Source of the DNA: Metasolibacillus meyeri
Lineage (GTDB): Bacteria; Bacillota; Bacilli; Bacillales_A; Planococcaceae
Direction of reading: 5' to 3'
Assembly (NCBI RefSeq): GCF_003049505.1
Contig: NZ_PYWN01000098.1
Span: 1 to 64,000, forward strand
DNA: 64,000 nucleotides
Part shown: positions 32,943 to 41,439 of the stretch, piece by piece
Numbering within the stretch: position 1 is the stretch's first letter
Layout of the letters: every line of letters begins with the position of its first letter
Program-made: the position numbers and the translations under genes
The notes under the pieces: generated by a model
Told to the model about the DNA's origin: nothing
Databases searched by the model: none
What the model saw: the letters and a program-made list of their open reading frames with translations, nothing else

Positions 32943-33965
32943 TTGAAGAAATTATTAACTATATTTATGTGTGCGATGCTTTTATTAGTTGCATGTGCGG
33001 AAAAAGAGGCCGAACAGCCAGTGGAGAAAGAGGATGCTACAGTAAATGAGCAGGAGCAAGCATCCAATGAGACAGAACAAGAGGCACAAGAAGAGCAAGT
33101 GGAAGATGAAGGACTGACGCTAGAAAATGATGGTGTGGATGAGGCGAAATTCCAAGAGTTATTAGCGTCTTTACCAGCAGAGCAGCCAGAGCGTATTGTT
33201 ATCACATCTGTTCCATTAACAGAAATGCTGTATTTATTAGATGTGGAGCCAGTTGGAGTGCCTACTTCAACAAATCCAATTCCTGAAGCATTTCAACATA
33301 TAGCACAAGTTGGTTCACCAATGACACCAGATTTAGAAGTGATTACAAATTTAGAAACAGATTTATTAATTGGCGCGAAATCATTGCAGTCTTCGCTTGA
33401 TAAAAGCTTAGAAGGCCTTAATTTAACAACAGCTTATTTGCCAACAGATTCATTTGAAGATTTAAAATTAAGCTTCAAAGTGCTAGGTACATACTTAGGG
33501 AAAGAAGAAAAAATGAATGAAGTACTAAGCTCCATTCTTGATAAAGAAAATGAATTAATGAAGCTAGCAGAAGGAAAAGAGTTGCCACGTGTTTTATTAA
33601 TGATTGGTACATCGGATTCATTTATGGTCATGAGTGAAAATTCGTATTTAGGTAGCTTAGTGAAACGTTTAGGTGCAGAAAATATTGCGACAACAGATCT
33701 AAAAGTAGATTCAACATATTCGGCTGTAAACCTAGAGGATATTATCATATCGGACCCAGATATTATTTTAGTGTTGGCTTCTGGCGACCACGGAGCTAGC
33801 GAAGAAAAATTCAAGGAAGAAGTAGCGAAAAATGACGCTTGGACAAAGTTAACAGCTTATAAAAACGAGCAAATTCATATTTTAGATTACAGTACATTTG
33901 GTGTAACTTCGATTATGAACGTAGAAAATGCATTAACAAGAGTAGCAGATTATTTTGTGAAATAA
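32943..33965 (+). CDS. Iron/haem ABC transporter substrate-binding lipoprotein
   Basis: This 340-residue protein begins at TTG with GGAGGG 7 nt upstream. It has a lipobox (LLLVACAEKE, Cys near 18), then a long Glu-rich linker to about residue 65, then a class III binding-protein fold of the BtuF/FecB/IsdE type: RIVITSVPLTEMLYLLDVEP near 85, GSPMTPDLEVI and SDPDIILVLASGD near 275. It probably captures haem or an iron chelate outside the membrane. It is first in a four-gene Fur-controlled operon; the HugZ-like last gene favours haem. Confidence 0.88.
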   Translation: MKKLLTIFMCAMLLLVACAEKEAEQPVEKEDATVNEQEQASNETEQEAQEEQVEDEGLTLENDGVDEAKFQELLASLPAEQPERIVITSVPLTEMLYLLDVEPVGVPTSTNPIPEAFQHIAQVGSPMTPDLEVITNLETDLLIGAKSLQSSLDKSLEGLNLTTAYLPTDSFEDLKLSFKVLGTYLGKEEKMNEVLSSILDKENELMKLAEGKELPRVLLMIGTSDSFMVMSENSYLGSLVKRLGAENIATTDLKVDSTYSAVNLEDIIISDPDIILVLASGDHGASEEKFKEEVAKNDAWTKLTAYKNEQIHILDYSTFGVTSIMNVENALTRVADYFVK

Positions 33966-33987
33966 TGAAAAGGGGTTTGAGGCAATT

Positions 33988-34977
33988 ATGGTAAGTACAG
34001 CCAAAAGTCGTGCGATTATCATCATTACATTTTGCTGCTTACTACTTATTGCCGTAATCGCAATCGGTTTAGGTAGTGTACGTATAGCAGTACCTGATAT
34101 ATTAACAACATTATTTACATCATCAGGTGAAACAAAATATTATACGATTATTTTTGATATTCGTTTACCACGTGTATTGCTGGCTTTAATCATCGGTGCA
34201 AATATCGCCATTTCAGGGGCCTTATTGCAAGCAGTCATGGGCAACCCATTAGCAGATCCTGGCTTAACAGGTGTAACAGCAGGTGCAGCAGCCTGTGTCT
34301 TGGTTATTATGCTTGCATATCCAGAGTACACATATTTAGTGCCGATTGCTGCTTTTGTTGGTGGTATTATTGCAGCATTTATTGTTTATGCACTAGCATG
34401 GCGTCGCACAGGTATCACACCGATTACTATTATTTTGTCAGGTGTAGCGGTGAATGCATTATGTGGAGGCGTTGTTGGTTTTCTTTCTATTATATATAGC
34501 GATCGATTGCCATCCGCAGTGCAATGGTTAAATGGTAGCTTAGCAGCAAAAGGTAACGGTGCTTTGCTGATGATTTATCCGTATGCTTTAGTCGGCTGGA
34601 TTTTATCTATCTTTGCTATTCGTAAAGCAAATATTATTCGCTTAGGTGACCAAGTTGCAACGAATTTAGGTGAAAATGTCACACGTATCCGTATTGTATT
34701 ATCATTGCTTGCTGTTTTTTTAGCTGCGATTTCAGTAGCGGCAATTGGTATGATTGGCTTTATTGGACTCATCGTGCCGCATATGGCTCGTTTACTTGTG
34801 GGCTCAGATTATAAATACATGTTGCCGATGAGTATGATTTTAGGTGCGCTTGTGCTATTACTAGCGGATACAGGTGGGCGAACGTTATTCGCACCTTTAG
34901 ATATCCCAGCAGGTATTTTAATGGCGGTAATTGGCGGTCCATATTTCTTATATTTAATGCGTAGGAGGGCGTTCTAA
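33988..34977 (+). CDS. FecCD-family ABC permease
   Basis: This 329-residue permease has about nine to ten transmembrane helices. It carries GANIAISGALLQAVMGNPLA, then DPGLTGVTAGAA and the ATPase-coupling region GFIGLIVPHMARLLVGSDYK near residue 260. FecCD proteins form homodimeric channels for siderophores, haem or cobalamin. It overlaps the ATPase gene by one base (TAATG). Confidence 0.93.
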   Translation: MVSTAKSRAIIIITFCCLLLIAVIAIGLGSVRIAVPDILTTLFTSSGETKYYTIIFDIRLPRVLLALIIGANIAISGALLQAVMGNPLADPGLTGVTAGAAACVLVIMLAYPEYTYLVPIAAFVGGIIAAFIVYALAWRRTGITPITIILSGVAVNALCGGVVGFLSIIYSDRLPSAVQWLNGSLAAKGNGALLMIYPYALVGWILSIFAIRKANIIRLGDQVATNLGENVTRIRIVLSLLAVFLAAISVAAIGMIGFIGLIVPHMARLLVGSDYKYMLPMSMILGALVLLLADTGGRTLFAPLDIPAGILMAVIGGPYFLYLMRRRAF

Positions 34978-35756
34978 TGCTAGCTGTTGATCGAGTATGT
35001 ATTCGTTATGAACAAAAGCAAGTCATCAAGGATTTTTCCTTTCAAGTAGCAGATGGAGAGATTGTATCTATTATCGGACCAAATGGCTCTGGGAAATCGA
35101 CATTGTTAAAATCGATTGCGCGCATGCATCCTTATGATAAAGGACAAATCACATTAAATAATACCAATATGAAGGCGATGAGTTCGAAGGAAATTGCAAA
35201 AAAGCTTTGCATGCTAAGTCAGCGTAATCAAGCGCCAAATGATATTACTGTAGAAAATTTAGTAAGCTATGGTCGTTATCCACATAAAAAATGGTTTGAG
35301 CGTTTAAATGATGATGATATGCAAATTGTGCATTGGGCTTTAGAAAAAACACATTTGTCGCATTATAAAGACCGTCCTATTTCTGCGTTATCGGGCGGTG
35401 AGTCGCAACGTGCTTGGATTGCGATGGCTTTAGCCCAAAGACCTCAAATCTTATTGCTTGATGAACCAACGACTTATTTGGATATTTCGCATCAACATGA
35501 AGTGTTGCAGCTTGTGCGTGAATTGAATCAAGAAATGGATATGACAGTTGTGATGGTATTGCATGATTTAAATCAAGCGGCTGCCTATAGCGATAAAATT
35601 GTTGTGATACAAGAAGGCTACTGCAAATGTATCGGCAATCCGAAAGAAGTTATGACAACTTGTATGATACGTGATGTATACAAAATGGAATCAGAAGTAG
35701 AGTATGTCGCTTGGGACCAAGCACCGCGTATTCATTTAGTAAGTGCTGTCAAATAA
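34977..35756 (+). CDS. Iron/haem ABC transporter ATPase
   Basis: This 259-residue ATPase has Walker A GPNGSGKSTLLKSI near residue 37, a Q-loop LSQRNQAP near 82, signature LSGGESQRAWIAMALAQRPQ near 138 and Walker B ILLLDEPTTYLDI near 158, with the switch His in VLHDLNQA. It energises the preceding permease. The downstream gene follows after 12 nt. Confidence 0.94.
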   Translation: MLAVDRVCIRYEQKQVIKDFSFQVADGEIVSIIGPNGSGKSTLLKSIARMHPYDKGQITLNNTNMKAMSSKEIAKKLCMLSQRNQAPNDITVENLVSYGRYPHKKWFERLNDDDMQIVHWALEKTHLSHYKDRPISALSGGESQRAWIAMALAQRPQILLLDEPTTYLDISHQHEVLQLVRELNQEMDMTVVMVLHDLNQAAAYSDKIVVIQEGYCKCIGNPKEVMTTCMIRDVYKMESEVEYVAWDQAPRIHLVSAVK

Positions 35757-35768
35757 GGGGGAATAAAA

Positions 35769-36260
35769 ATGAAACCAATTAATATCGAAAAAGAGAAGGA
35801 CAATTTTTTAACGTTTATTGAGAGTAAAAAAACTTGTATTATCAGTATGTTGAATGCAGAAGGGGAGCCTTTTATTAGCAATTCACCAGTCGTGAAAATC
35901 GGTGATACATTCTATATTTATATTAGCCGTATTGCAGATCACTATCGCTTTATTGAAAATAGCAAATTTGTTGATGTAATGCTGATTGCCGATGAAGCAA
36001 GCACACATAATCATTTTGCAACAGAGCGATTGCGCTTCAAGTGTAAGCCAGAAAATTTAGGAAATGAGGGGCATGAGGAAATTTTCGAAGCCTTTTCAAA
36101 CACGCATGGCAATCAAATTATGTCGTTATTAAAAACATTAGATTTCTCATTGTTCTCTTTAACGCCAGTAGAAGGACGCTACGTTGTTGGATTCGGCAAG
36201 GCATTTGACGTAAACCCTTCAGGCACGAAATTTGAGCATGTTGTAGTGGATAAGAAATAA
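35769..36260 (+). CDS. HugZ/HutZ-like haem-utilisation protein (PNPOx fold)
   Basis: This 163-residue split-barrel protein (FLTFIESKKTCIISMLNAEG; FYIYISRIADHYRFIENSKF) ends with GRYVVGFGKAFDV, a pattern of HugZ/HutZ haem oxygenases and general-stress FMN-binding relatives. HugZ proteins degrade haem to release iron. The position as last gene of the Fur-boxed ABC operon supports a role in haem iron release. A flavin-binding function cannot be excluded from sequence. GGGG precedes the ATG. Confidence 0.8.
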   Translation: MKPINIEKEKDNFLTFIESKKTCIISMLNAEGEPFISNSPVVKIGDTFYIYISRIADHYRFIENSKFVDVMLIADEASTHNHFATERLRFKCKPENLGNEGHEEIFEAFSNTHGNQIMSLLKTLDFSLFSLTPVEGRYVVGFGKAFDVNPSGTKFEHVVVDKK

Positions 36261-36267
36261 ATAGGAG

Positions 36268-36308
36268 AAGTGGTGTCTAGAACAATTTTGTTAGACACCA
36301 CTTTTTTA
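36268..36308 (+). terminator. Intrinsic terminator of the haem operon
   Basis: AAGTGGTGTCTAG pairs with TTAGACACCACTT (about 12 bp), followed by TTTTT. Confidence 0.88.
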
Positions 36309-36326
36309 TGTAGCAGTATAGAGTGT

Positions 36327-36796
36327 TTAAATTGTCATGCTCATTTTCCTACTCATGTTCTCCAAACCTAAATGCTTATAAAAATCAATGGCGTTTGTAT
36401 TGAATTCCCAAACATTTAATTCGACAGATGTAGCATGCATCGCTTGGGCCCAGTCAACACAAGCTGTAAATAATAATTTGCCAATACCTTGTTTTTGCGT
36501 ATTTTTTTGACACCGAAATCATGGATATACGCATAACGACGTTGAACTAATGAATCAAAGGATGGGGCAGATTCAATACTCACGACAGCAAAGCCAATCA
36601 CTTCTTCTTGATTTTTAGCGATAAAAATTGTGCTGTTTGAGCTTTCGAGTAACTCTCTATAATAATCTTCAGGCATAACAGAGGACACACTTTTAAAAAC
36701 CGCTGGCATCTCTCTTACATGTTCTTCGTGTCCCTCTTTTACAAGATTGTTTACAGCAAGATAATCTTTTAGCGTAGCAGTGCAAATTGTAAGCAT
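36327..36796 (-). pseudogene. Frameshifted GNAT acetyltransferase
   Basis: The first 100 codons (MLTICTATLKDYLAVNNLVK; IFIAKNQEEVIGFAVVSIES; YIHDFGVKK) are a normal GNAT N-terminal part, but the frame then runs into a non-homologous tail and ends at 36416. Adding one A to the A7 tract (about 36503-36510) restores a continuous frame: NTQKQGIGKLLFTACVDWAQ, then VELNVWEFNTNAIDFYKHLG, ending MSMTI and a stop at 36327. This is a single-base slip, either a recent mutation, phase variation or a sequencing error. Confidence 0.85.
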
Positions 36797-36830
36797 AGAT
36801 ATCCTCCTAATTATTTATAAACTTTGGTGG

Positions 36831-36858
36831 AAGAGCCTTGAATTTCAAGGCTCTTTTT
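36831..36858 (+). terminator. Stem-loop with T-run upstream of the GNAT pseudogene
   Basis: AAGAGCCTTGAA pairs with TTCAAGGCTCTT, followed by TTTT. It faces right, yet no plus-strand gene ends here; it directly abuts array D. Confidence 0.7.
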
Positions 36859-36962
36859 TGAATGCGCTCATCAAACACTGAAATTCGCTCAATGAAACGC
36901 AATTTTCGCTCATCAACTATCAAAATTCGCTCAACGAAGTGTGTTTTTCGCTCATCTATACT
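36858..36962 (+). repeat. 21-nt degenerate repeat array D (5 units)
   Basis: Five units start at 36858, 36879, 36900, 36921 and 36942, with core TTCGCTCA followed by TC, AT, TC, AC and TC respectively. The first unit is degraded (ATGCGCTCATC). Unlike the other arrays its cores point away from the adjacent hairpin and no TTCAAAAGT boundary is visible. The rest of the 494-nt gap (36963-37280) is AT-rich with no gene that I can support. Confidence 0.8.
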
Positions 36963-37290
36963 GCAAGCTGATTTTGGGAGATAGAAAAAGCGCTTAAAGA
37001 GTTAATAATAAGAAGGTCGATACCAATCGATAGAGAAATTGCAGAACCTTCTATAATCCTCTGAAATGGAATACGTAAACGGCAATTGTTACATAATGCT
37101 TTGATTCAATAAAGAAACAAAGATTGCTGCTAGTTCCCTATTAATAATAACAAATGCCATAGTGAACAATAATGGATTTATGCTAAAATATTTTCATTTA
37201 TAAACTTCTGTATTATTGCATAGCAGAACTTTGAACAAAAATCTGAGATGAATTATGATAAGAATAGAGATGAAATAGGGAGGCTTAGCA

Positions 37291-38487
37291 ATGGATGTAT
37301 TAAATGTTTTAGATAAACTCGACCAAATTGAAATATTGTATGAGCCTATTTATAGTGCAGATGAGCATAGTGTAGCTGCATATGAGGTGATAGGTCAGCT
37401 AGATGATAATATTAATTTAAAGATGTTTTCAAGCAGCGAAGAAATTCCTGAGGAAATTCGTGCGGAAATTGAGCAACTGGTCATTCGTGAGTCGCTACAA
37501 ATGGTAGGGGACAAAATCAATGATGTTGAGTTATATATACCATGTAACCCCAATTTATTAATGCTTGATTTTGGCGAAAGCTACTTTACTTTATTAAAAG
37601 AAGTGCTACCAGAGCATTTATTATCGAATATTGTACTCGTAATGAATGAACATCAATATAAAGGAAATATTCAACAATTGCATCATGTTGTGAAATATAT
37701 GAAAACATATGGTATTAAAATTGCGCTTGATCATATTGGGCCACATAGCAATTTGAATCACATATTATTGTTAGAGCCATACGTCTTAAAAATGAAAGTG
37801 GAGCAATTAGATTACAATCATTGGAGTGCACAAAACCATGTGTTTTCAACGTTACGTGCATTGGCTCTCAAAATTGGTGCATCATTATTAGTGAGCGATG
37901 TAGATGCTGTCTACCAATTGCAACATGGATGGAAAAGTGGCGCACGTTATTATAAAGGAGCCTATTTAGAGCGACCTTTAAAAGAATTTATTGCACGTGA
38001 TACGTTAAAATCTCGCTTCCGCGAAGAATGTCAGCAATTTATTATGACAGAAAAGAAACTGTTGGAGCAAAAATATGACGCGATGAAAGTATTGGAAAGG
38101 AAAATTAATACGGCAGTAGAGCAAGTCGAGCCGACAAGTACAAATATTGATAGTTTGTTACAGTTGGCTGAAAAGCTACGCCCGTATATTTTTCGACTAT
38201 ATATTTGTGATGGAGACGGCTTCCAAACAACACCGAATATTATGTTAATAGAAGGTAATTGGCATATTCAACAAGGAGCGATTCATAAAAATTGGAGCTG
38301 GCGCCCATACTTTTTACAAAATTTAATTAAGATGCGACAAGATGGTCAAAGTAAGCTTTCTGAGATATATAGCGATATTGAAACAGCAGAATTAACGAGG
38401 ACTTATTCAATGGCATTGCCTAAAAACGAATATTTATTCGTTGACGTTTCATACGACTATTTATATGAAAATAATATTGTGAGTTAG
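37291..38487 (+). CDS. ykuI: EAL-domain protein, YkuI-like
   Basis: This 398-residue protein has an N-terminal EAL domain (residues 10-250) and a C-terminal PAS-like domain (residues 275-398), the layout of YkuI in B. subtilis. The signature is AYEVIGQL rather than EAL/EVL, and the catalytic segments are partly altered: VELYIPCNPNLL for the usual Asn region and IALDHIGPHSNLNHI for DDFG. YkuI is known to bind c-di-GMP with little activity; the same is likely here. GGAGG precedes the ATG. Confidence 0.8.
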   Translation: MDVLNVLDKLDQIEILYEPIYSADEHSVAAYEVIGQLDDNINLKMFSSSEEIPEEIRAEIEQLVIRESLQMVGDKINDVELYIPCNPNLLMLDFGESYFTLLKEVLPEHLLSNIVLVMNEHQYKGNIQQLHHVVKYMKTYGIKIALDHIGPHSNLNHILLLEPYVLKMKVEQLDYNHWSAQNHVFSTLRALALKIGASLLVSDVDAVYQLQHGWKSGARYYKGAYLERPLKEFIARDTLKSRFREECQQFIMTEKKLLEQKYDAMKVLERKINTAVEQVEPTSTNIDSLLQLAEKLRPYIFRLYICDGDGFQTTPNIMLIEGNWHIQQGAIHKNWSWRPYFLQNLIKMRQDGQSKLSEIYSDIETAELTRTYSMALPKNEYLFVDVSYDYLYENNIVS

Positions 38488-38534
38488 TAGAAAATAAACA
38501 ATTTTTTAAATAAAGGCACTTTCCTTTTAAGGTG

Positions 38535-38563
38535 TTGAAATTGTAGCATAAAAGGGCTAATAT
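38535..38563 (+). promoter_or_regulatory. Promoter candidate for yumB
   Basis: TTGAAA and TAATAT are 17 nt apart and would give a leader of about 115 nt. Confidence 0.6.
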
Positions 38564-38580
38564 AGTAGGGAGAGATTTTT

Positions 38581-38653
38581 GTCGAAAATATGTCGACCTA
38601 GCGTAAGTATTAGTGAAGTATATTGTACTTCTTTTTTATTTGCCTTGCGCTAG
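38581..38653 (+). promoter_or_regulatory. Structured leader with terminator-like hairpin before yumB
   Basis: Three pairings are visible: GTCGA/TCGAC at 38581-38597; an outer stem CTAGCGTAAG (38598-38607) with CTTGCGCTAG (38644-38653); and an inner GAAGTA/TACTTC hairpin followed by TTTTTT. The inner hairpin could be the ykuI terminator or an attenuator for yumB; the outer stem would place the T-run in a loop. Confidence 0.45.
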
Positions 38654-38683
38654 TATAATACAATTAAAGGGGTTTTGATTTCA

Positions 38684-39895
38684 GTGAAGAGACCGACAAT
38701 TTTAGTATTAGGCGCGGGCTATGGAGGATTAACAACAGCTGTTAACCTTCAAAAAATGGTTAGTGGTGAGGAAGCGGAAATTATTTTAGTAAATAAAAAT
38801 GATTACCACTATGAAACAACTTGGTTACACGAAGTAGGCGCTGGTACAATTGCACCAGATGCTGCACGTTACCCAATTGCTAAAGTAATTAATAACAATG
38901 TTCGCTTTGTACAAGCTTCTGTTGAAGGTATTGATGTAAACGAACGTAAAGTGCAAACAACTGCTGGCGAAATGACGTATGATTATTTAGTATTAGGTTT
39001 AGGTTTCGAAGGGGAAACTTTCGGTATCCCGGGCTTAGACAAATATGCATTATCATTAGCAAACTTAAATGCAGCACGTCAAATTCGTGAGCATATCGAA
39101 TATCAGTTTGCTTCATGGTCATTAGATGAAGTGAAGGATGATAGCAAGCTAACAATTATCGTTGGTGGTGCAGGATTTACAGGTATCGAGCTTTTAGGTG
39201 AGCTTGGTAACCGTGTACCAGAGCTTTGCAAAGAGTTCGATATTCCACAAGAAAAAGTGCGTGTATTATGTGTTGAAGCGGCACCAATGGTATTGCCAGG
39301 CTTCGATCCAACCTTAGTAGAATATGCAAAAACACAATTGTCGAAAAAAGGTATCGAGTTTTCTATCGGTACACCTGTTGTTGAAGCAACAGAAGAAGGC
39401 GTTAAAATTAAAAAAGGTGAAGATGAATTTGAATTTGTTAAAGCGGGCACAGTGATTTGGGCTGCTGGTGTACGCGGTAACAAACTTGTTGAAACATCTG
39501 GTATCGAATCAAACCGTGCTCGTATCGCAGTGCGTAAAGATATGCGTGCACCAGGCTTCGATGATGTATTCGTTGTAGGGGACTGTGCATTCTTATTAAA
39601 TGAAGAAGCAGGTCGTCCATACCCACCAACAGCACAAATTGCTATGCAGCAAGCTGTAACAATTGCGAAAAACATCAAGCATTTGATGAATGATGAAGAT
39701 ACAGAAGAATTTGTTTATGATGATAAAGGTGCTGTATGTTCTTTAGGTCATGATGATGCGATTGCGGATGCAGTCGGACGCAAAATGGCAGGGAAAAAAG
39801 CATCTGCATTGAAAAAAATCGTAGATAACCGCGCATTATACTTAGTAGGTGGCGTAGGTTTAACAGTGAAAAAAGGTAAATTTAAATTTATTTAA
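38684..39895 (+). CDS. yumB: NADH dehydrogenase-like FAD oxidoreductase, YumB-like
   Basis: This 403-residue type II NADH dehydrogenase has an FAD motif ILVLGAGYGGLTTAVNL, NAD-binding IIVGGAGFTGIELLGELG near residue 160, VIWAAGVRG near 260, VFVVGDCAFL near 295 and the quinone-site-like RPYPPTAQIAMQQAVT near 310. It probably feeds electrons from NADH to menaquinone at the membrane surface. The GTG at 38684 is preferred because AAAGGGG lies 11 nt upstream; the TTG at 38675 is only 2 nt from it. Confidence 0.9.
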   Translation: MKRPTILVLGAGYGGLTTAVNLQKMVSGEEAEIILVNKNDYHYETTWLHEVGAGTIAPDAARYPIAKVINNNVRFVQASVEGIDVNERKVQTTAGEMTYDYLVLGLGFEGETFGIPGLDKYALSLANLNAARQIREHIEYQFASWSLDEVKDDSKLTIIVGGAGFTGIELLGELGNRVPELCKEFDIPQEKVRVLCVEAAPMVLPGFDPTLVEYAKTQLSKKGIEFSIGTPVVEATEEGVKIKKGEDEFEFVKAGTVIWAAGVRGNKLVETSGIESNRARIAVRKDMRAPGFDDVFVVGDCAFLLNEEAGRPYPPTAQIAMQQAVTIAKNIKHLMNDEDTEEFVYDDKGAVCSLGHDDAIADAVGRKMAGKKASALKKIVDNRALYLVGGVGLTVKKGKFKFI

Positions 39896-39897
39896 TC

Positions 39898-39949
39898 AAA
39901 AAGCTATCCGAAAAGCAGATTAACAAACCGCTTTTCGGATAGCTTTTAT
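39898..39949 (+). terminator. Intrinsic terminator after yumB
   Basis: AAAAGCTATCCGAAAAGC pairs with GCTTTTCGGATAGCTTTT. Confidence 0.9.
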
Positions 39950-39990
39950 TATGTTTGGAGGATAAGAAAAACCTCCAACGGATTGAAGTT

Positions 39991-40776
39991 TCACTTTATT
40001 ATTTTCCCATCTGGTAACTGCCCCGTAGTAATCCATTGTTCAACCATTTGATTAAAGAAATCAGGATTCATTAAAGATATTCCATGACCAACATTAGGTA
40101 GCATGATGCCTGAGCAATTCGAATTATTTGCAATTATATCTTTTGCTGATTTTTTCATTATTGATCTTTCTCTTTCGCCAACGGTAACCAGTATCTTGCC
40201 TTTTGCTTTATGAAAATCTTTAGGTAATTCAAATGACATATTTTCCTCTAGTATGCGTACAAGTGTATCTGATTTCATAAAAGAGCTTTCTTTATAATAT
40301 GTCTCAAAGTACTCCTTATCAACATATAGCGTCTTTGCTTGAAGCTTTGAAAATGCTTTGTTTTTAATCAATGGAGATGTTAATTTAACTGTAGGTTTAA
40401 CGAATTTTTTTGCCAATGAGTTGGGTCTAACTAGCGCACTATTAATAATTGCATAATGAATTAAATTCGGTTTGCTACTCAGCATTTGAATAGCCACTTG
40501 TGCCCCTAACGAGAATCCAATAACGATTATTGTTTTATTATTTGCTATTTTTTCTATTACCTCAATAGCTCTTTCTGCACTATATTTAATTGAAAATAGA
40601 GCTGTATGATTGCTTTTCCCTTGTTCTGGTAAATCGATTGCCACACAATGATACTGACTAAAGTATTGCATTTGTTTTTCCCACATCCAGCTACTTACGC
40701 CGCCACCATGTATAAAAAGCATCAATGGCCCGTCCTTTGTACCAGCTTCTTGATAAAATAAAGTCAAATCATTCAC
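39991..40776 (-). CDS. Alpha/beta hydrolase
   Basis: This 261-residue hydrolase has the oxyanion segment FIHGGGVSSWMWE near residue 22, the nucleophile elbow VIGFSLGAQVAIQ (Ser near 92), a cap region, ILVTVGERERS with the acid region near 205 and the catalytic His in LPNVGHGISL near 237. The substrate is unknown. The stop overlaps an AATAAAGTGAAACTTC element. It lies 29 nt downstream of a MarR regulator gene in the same direction, so the two are probably one operon. Confidence 0.88.
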   Translation of the reverse strand: MNDLTLFYQEAGTKDGPLMLFIHGGGVSSWMWEKQMQYFSQYHCVAIDLPEQGKSNHTALFSIKYSAERAIEVIEKIANNKTIIVIGFSLGAQVAIQMLSSKPNLIHYAIINSALVRPNSLAKKFVKPTVKLTSPLIKNKAFSKLQAKTLYVDKEYFETYYKESSFMKSDTLVRILEENMSFELPKDFHKAKGKILVTVGERERSIMKKSAKDIIANNSNCSGIMLPNVGHGISLMNPDFFNQMVEQWITTGQLPDGKIIK

Positions 40777-40805
40777 TCCAATAACGATTATTTTTTCTTC
40801 ATGTA

Positions 40806-41243
40806 TTAGTTTGATAAATCACTGTCGGCAGCAATAGTTAGTAATTTTTCTAATATATTTTTTAATTGCTTCAAATCCTCTGAAGATAAATTTTCATAAA
40901 TATCCTTATTGATTTGATATTTCAAAGCAGTTAAATCCTTGAAATATTGATGGGCTTTATCAGCTAGGTTCAAGATAATTTCACGGCGGTTTTGTGGATT
41001 AAAATTTCGTTCAATATATTCTCTGTCTTCCAATTTATTGAGTATTTGACTTACCGCACTTGTAGAAACATTTAATTTATTTGCTATATCTTTCGTTGAA
41101 GTAACACCTTCTTTTATTAATTCCAATAATAAAACTTGTTTAGCTGTTAACTCATTATCTAGCTGATTCTCAAATTTTTTTGCTACTAAGATATTAAAGT
41201 TACTTTGTAAAATATTGATTTGCTTGATATATTCATCTTTCAT
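40806..41243 (-). CDS. MarR family transcriptional regulator
   Basis: This 145-residue winged-helix protein has ELTAKQVLLLELIKEGVTST, then KDIANKLNVSTSAVSQILNK and the wing RNFNPQNRREIILNLADK. It should bind its own promoter: a 26-bp dyad with 10-bp arms lies 14 nt upstream of the start. The regulated partner is the alpha/beta hydrolase gene downstream. AAGGAG precedes the ATG. Confidence 0.9.
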   Translation of the reverse strand: MKDEYIKQINILQSNFNILVAKKFENQLDNELTAKQVLLLELIKEGVTSTKDIANKLNVSTSAVSQILNKLEDREYIERNFNPQNRREIILNLADKAHQYFKDLTALKYQINKDIYENLSSEDLKQLKNILEKLLTIAADSDLSN

Positions 41244-41256
41244 TATTATATACTCC

Positions 41257-41282
41257 TTATAATTAAGTTAAATTAATTATAA
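41257..41282. promoter_or_regulatory. MarR operator candidate
   Basis: TTATAATTAA and TTAATTATAA form perfect 10-bp arms around GTTAAA, next to the MarR ribosome site. The position suits autoregulation. Confidence 0.65.
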
Positions 41283-41439
41283 AGGTTACTTAGTTATTTT
41301 GTAAATAAAATTTGCAATTTTCTAATTCCTACACCCTTTTTTTATTTTGCTTATTGGATAGAAGCTACCTTGCCCAATATTCCCTTTTCTTAATGAAAGA
41401 AGCAGGCTTATAATAGTACATAGAAAAGGGGGATACATA

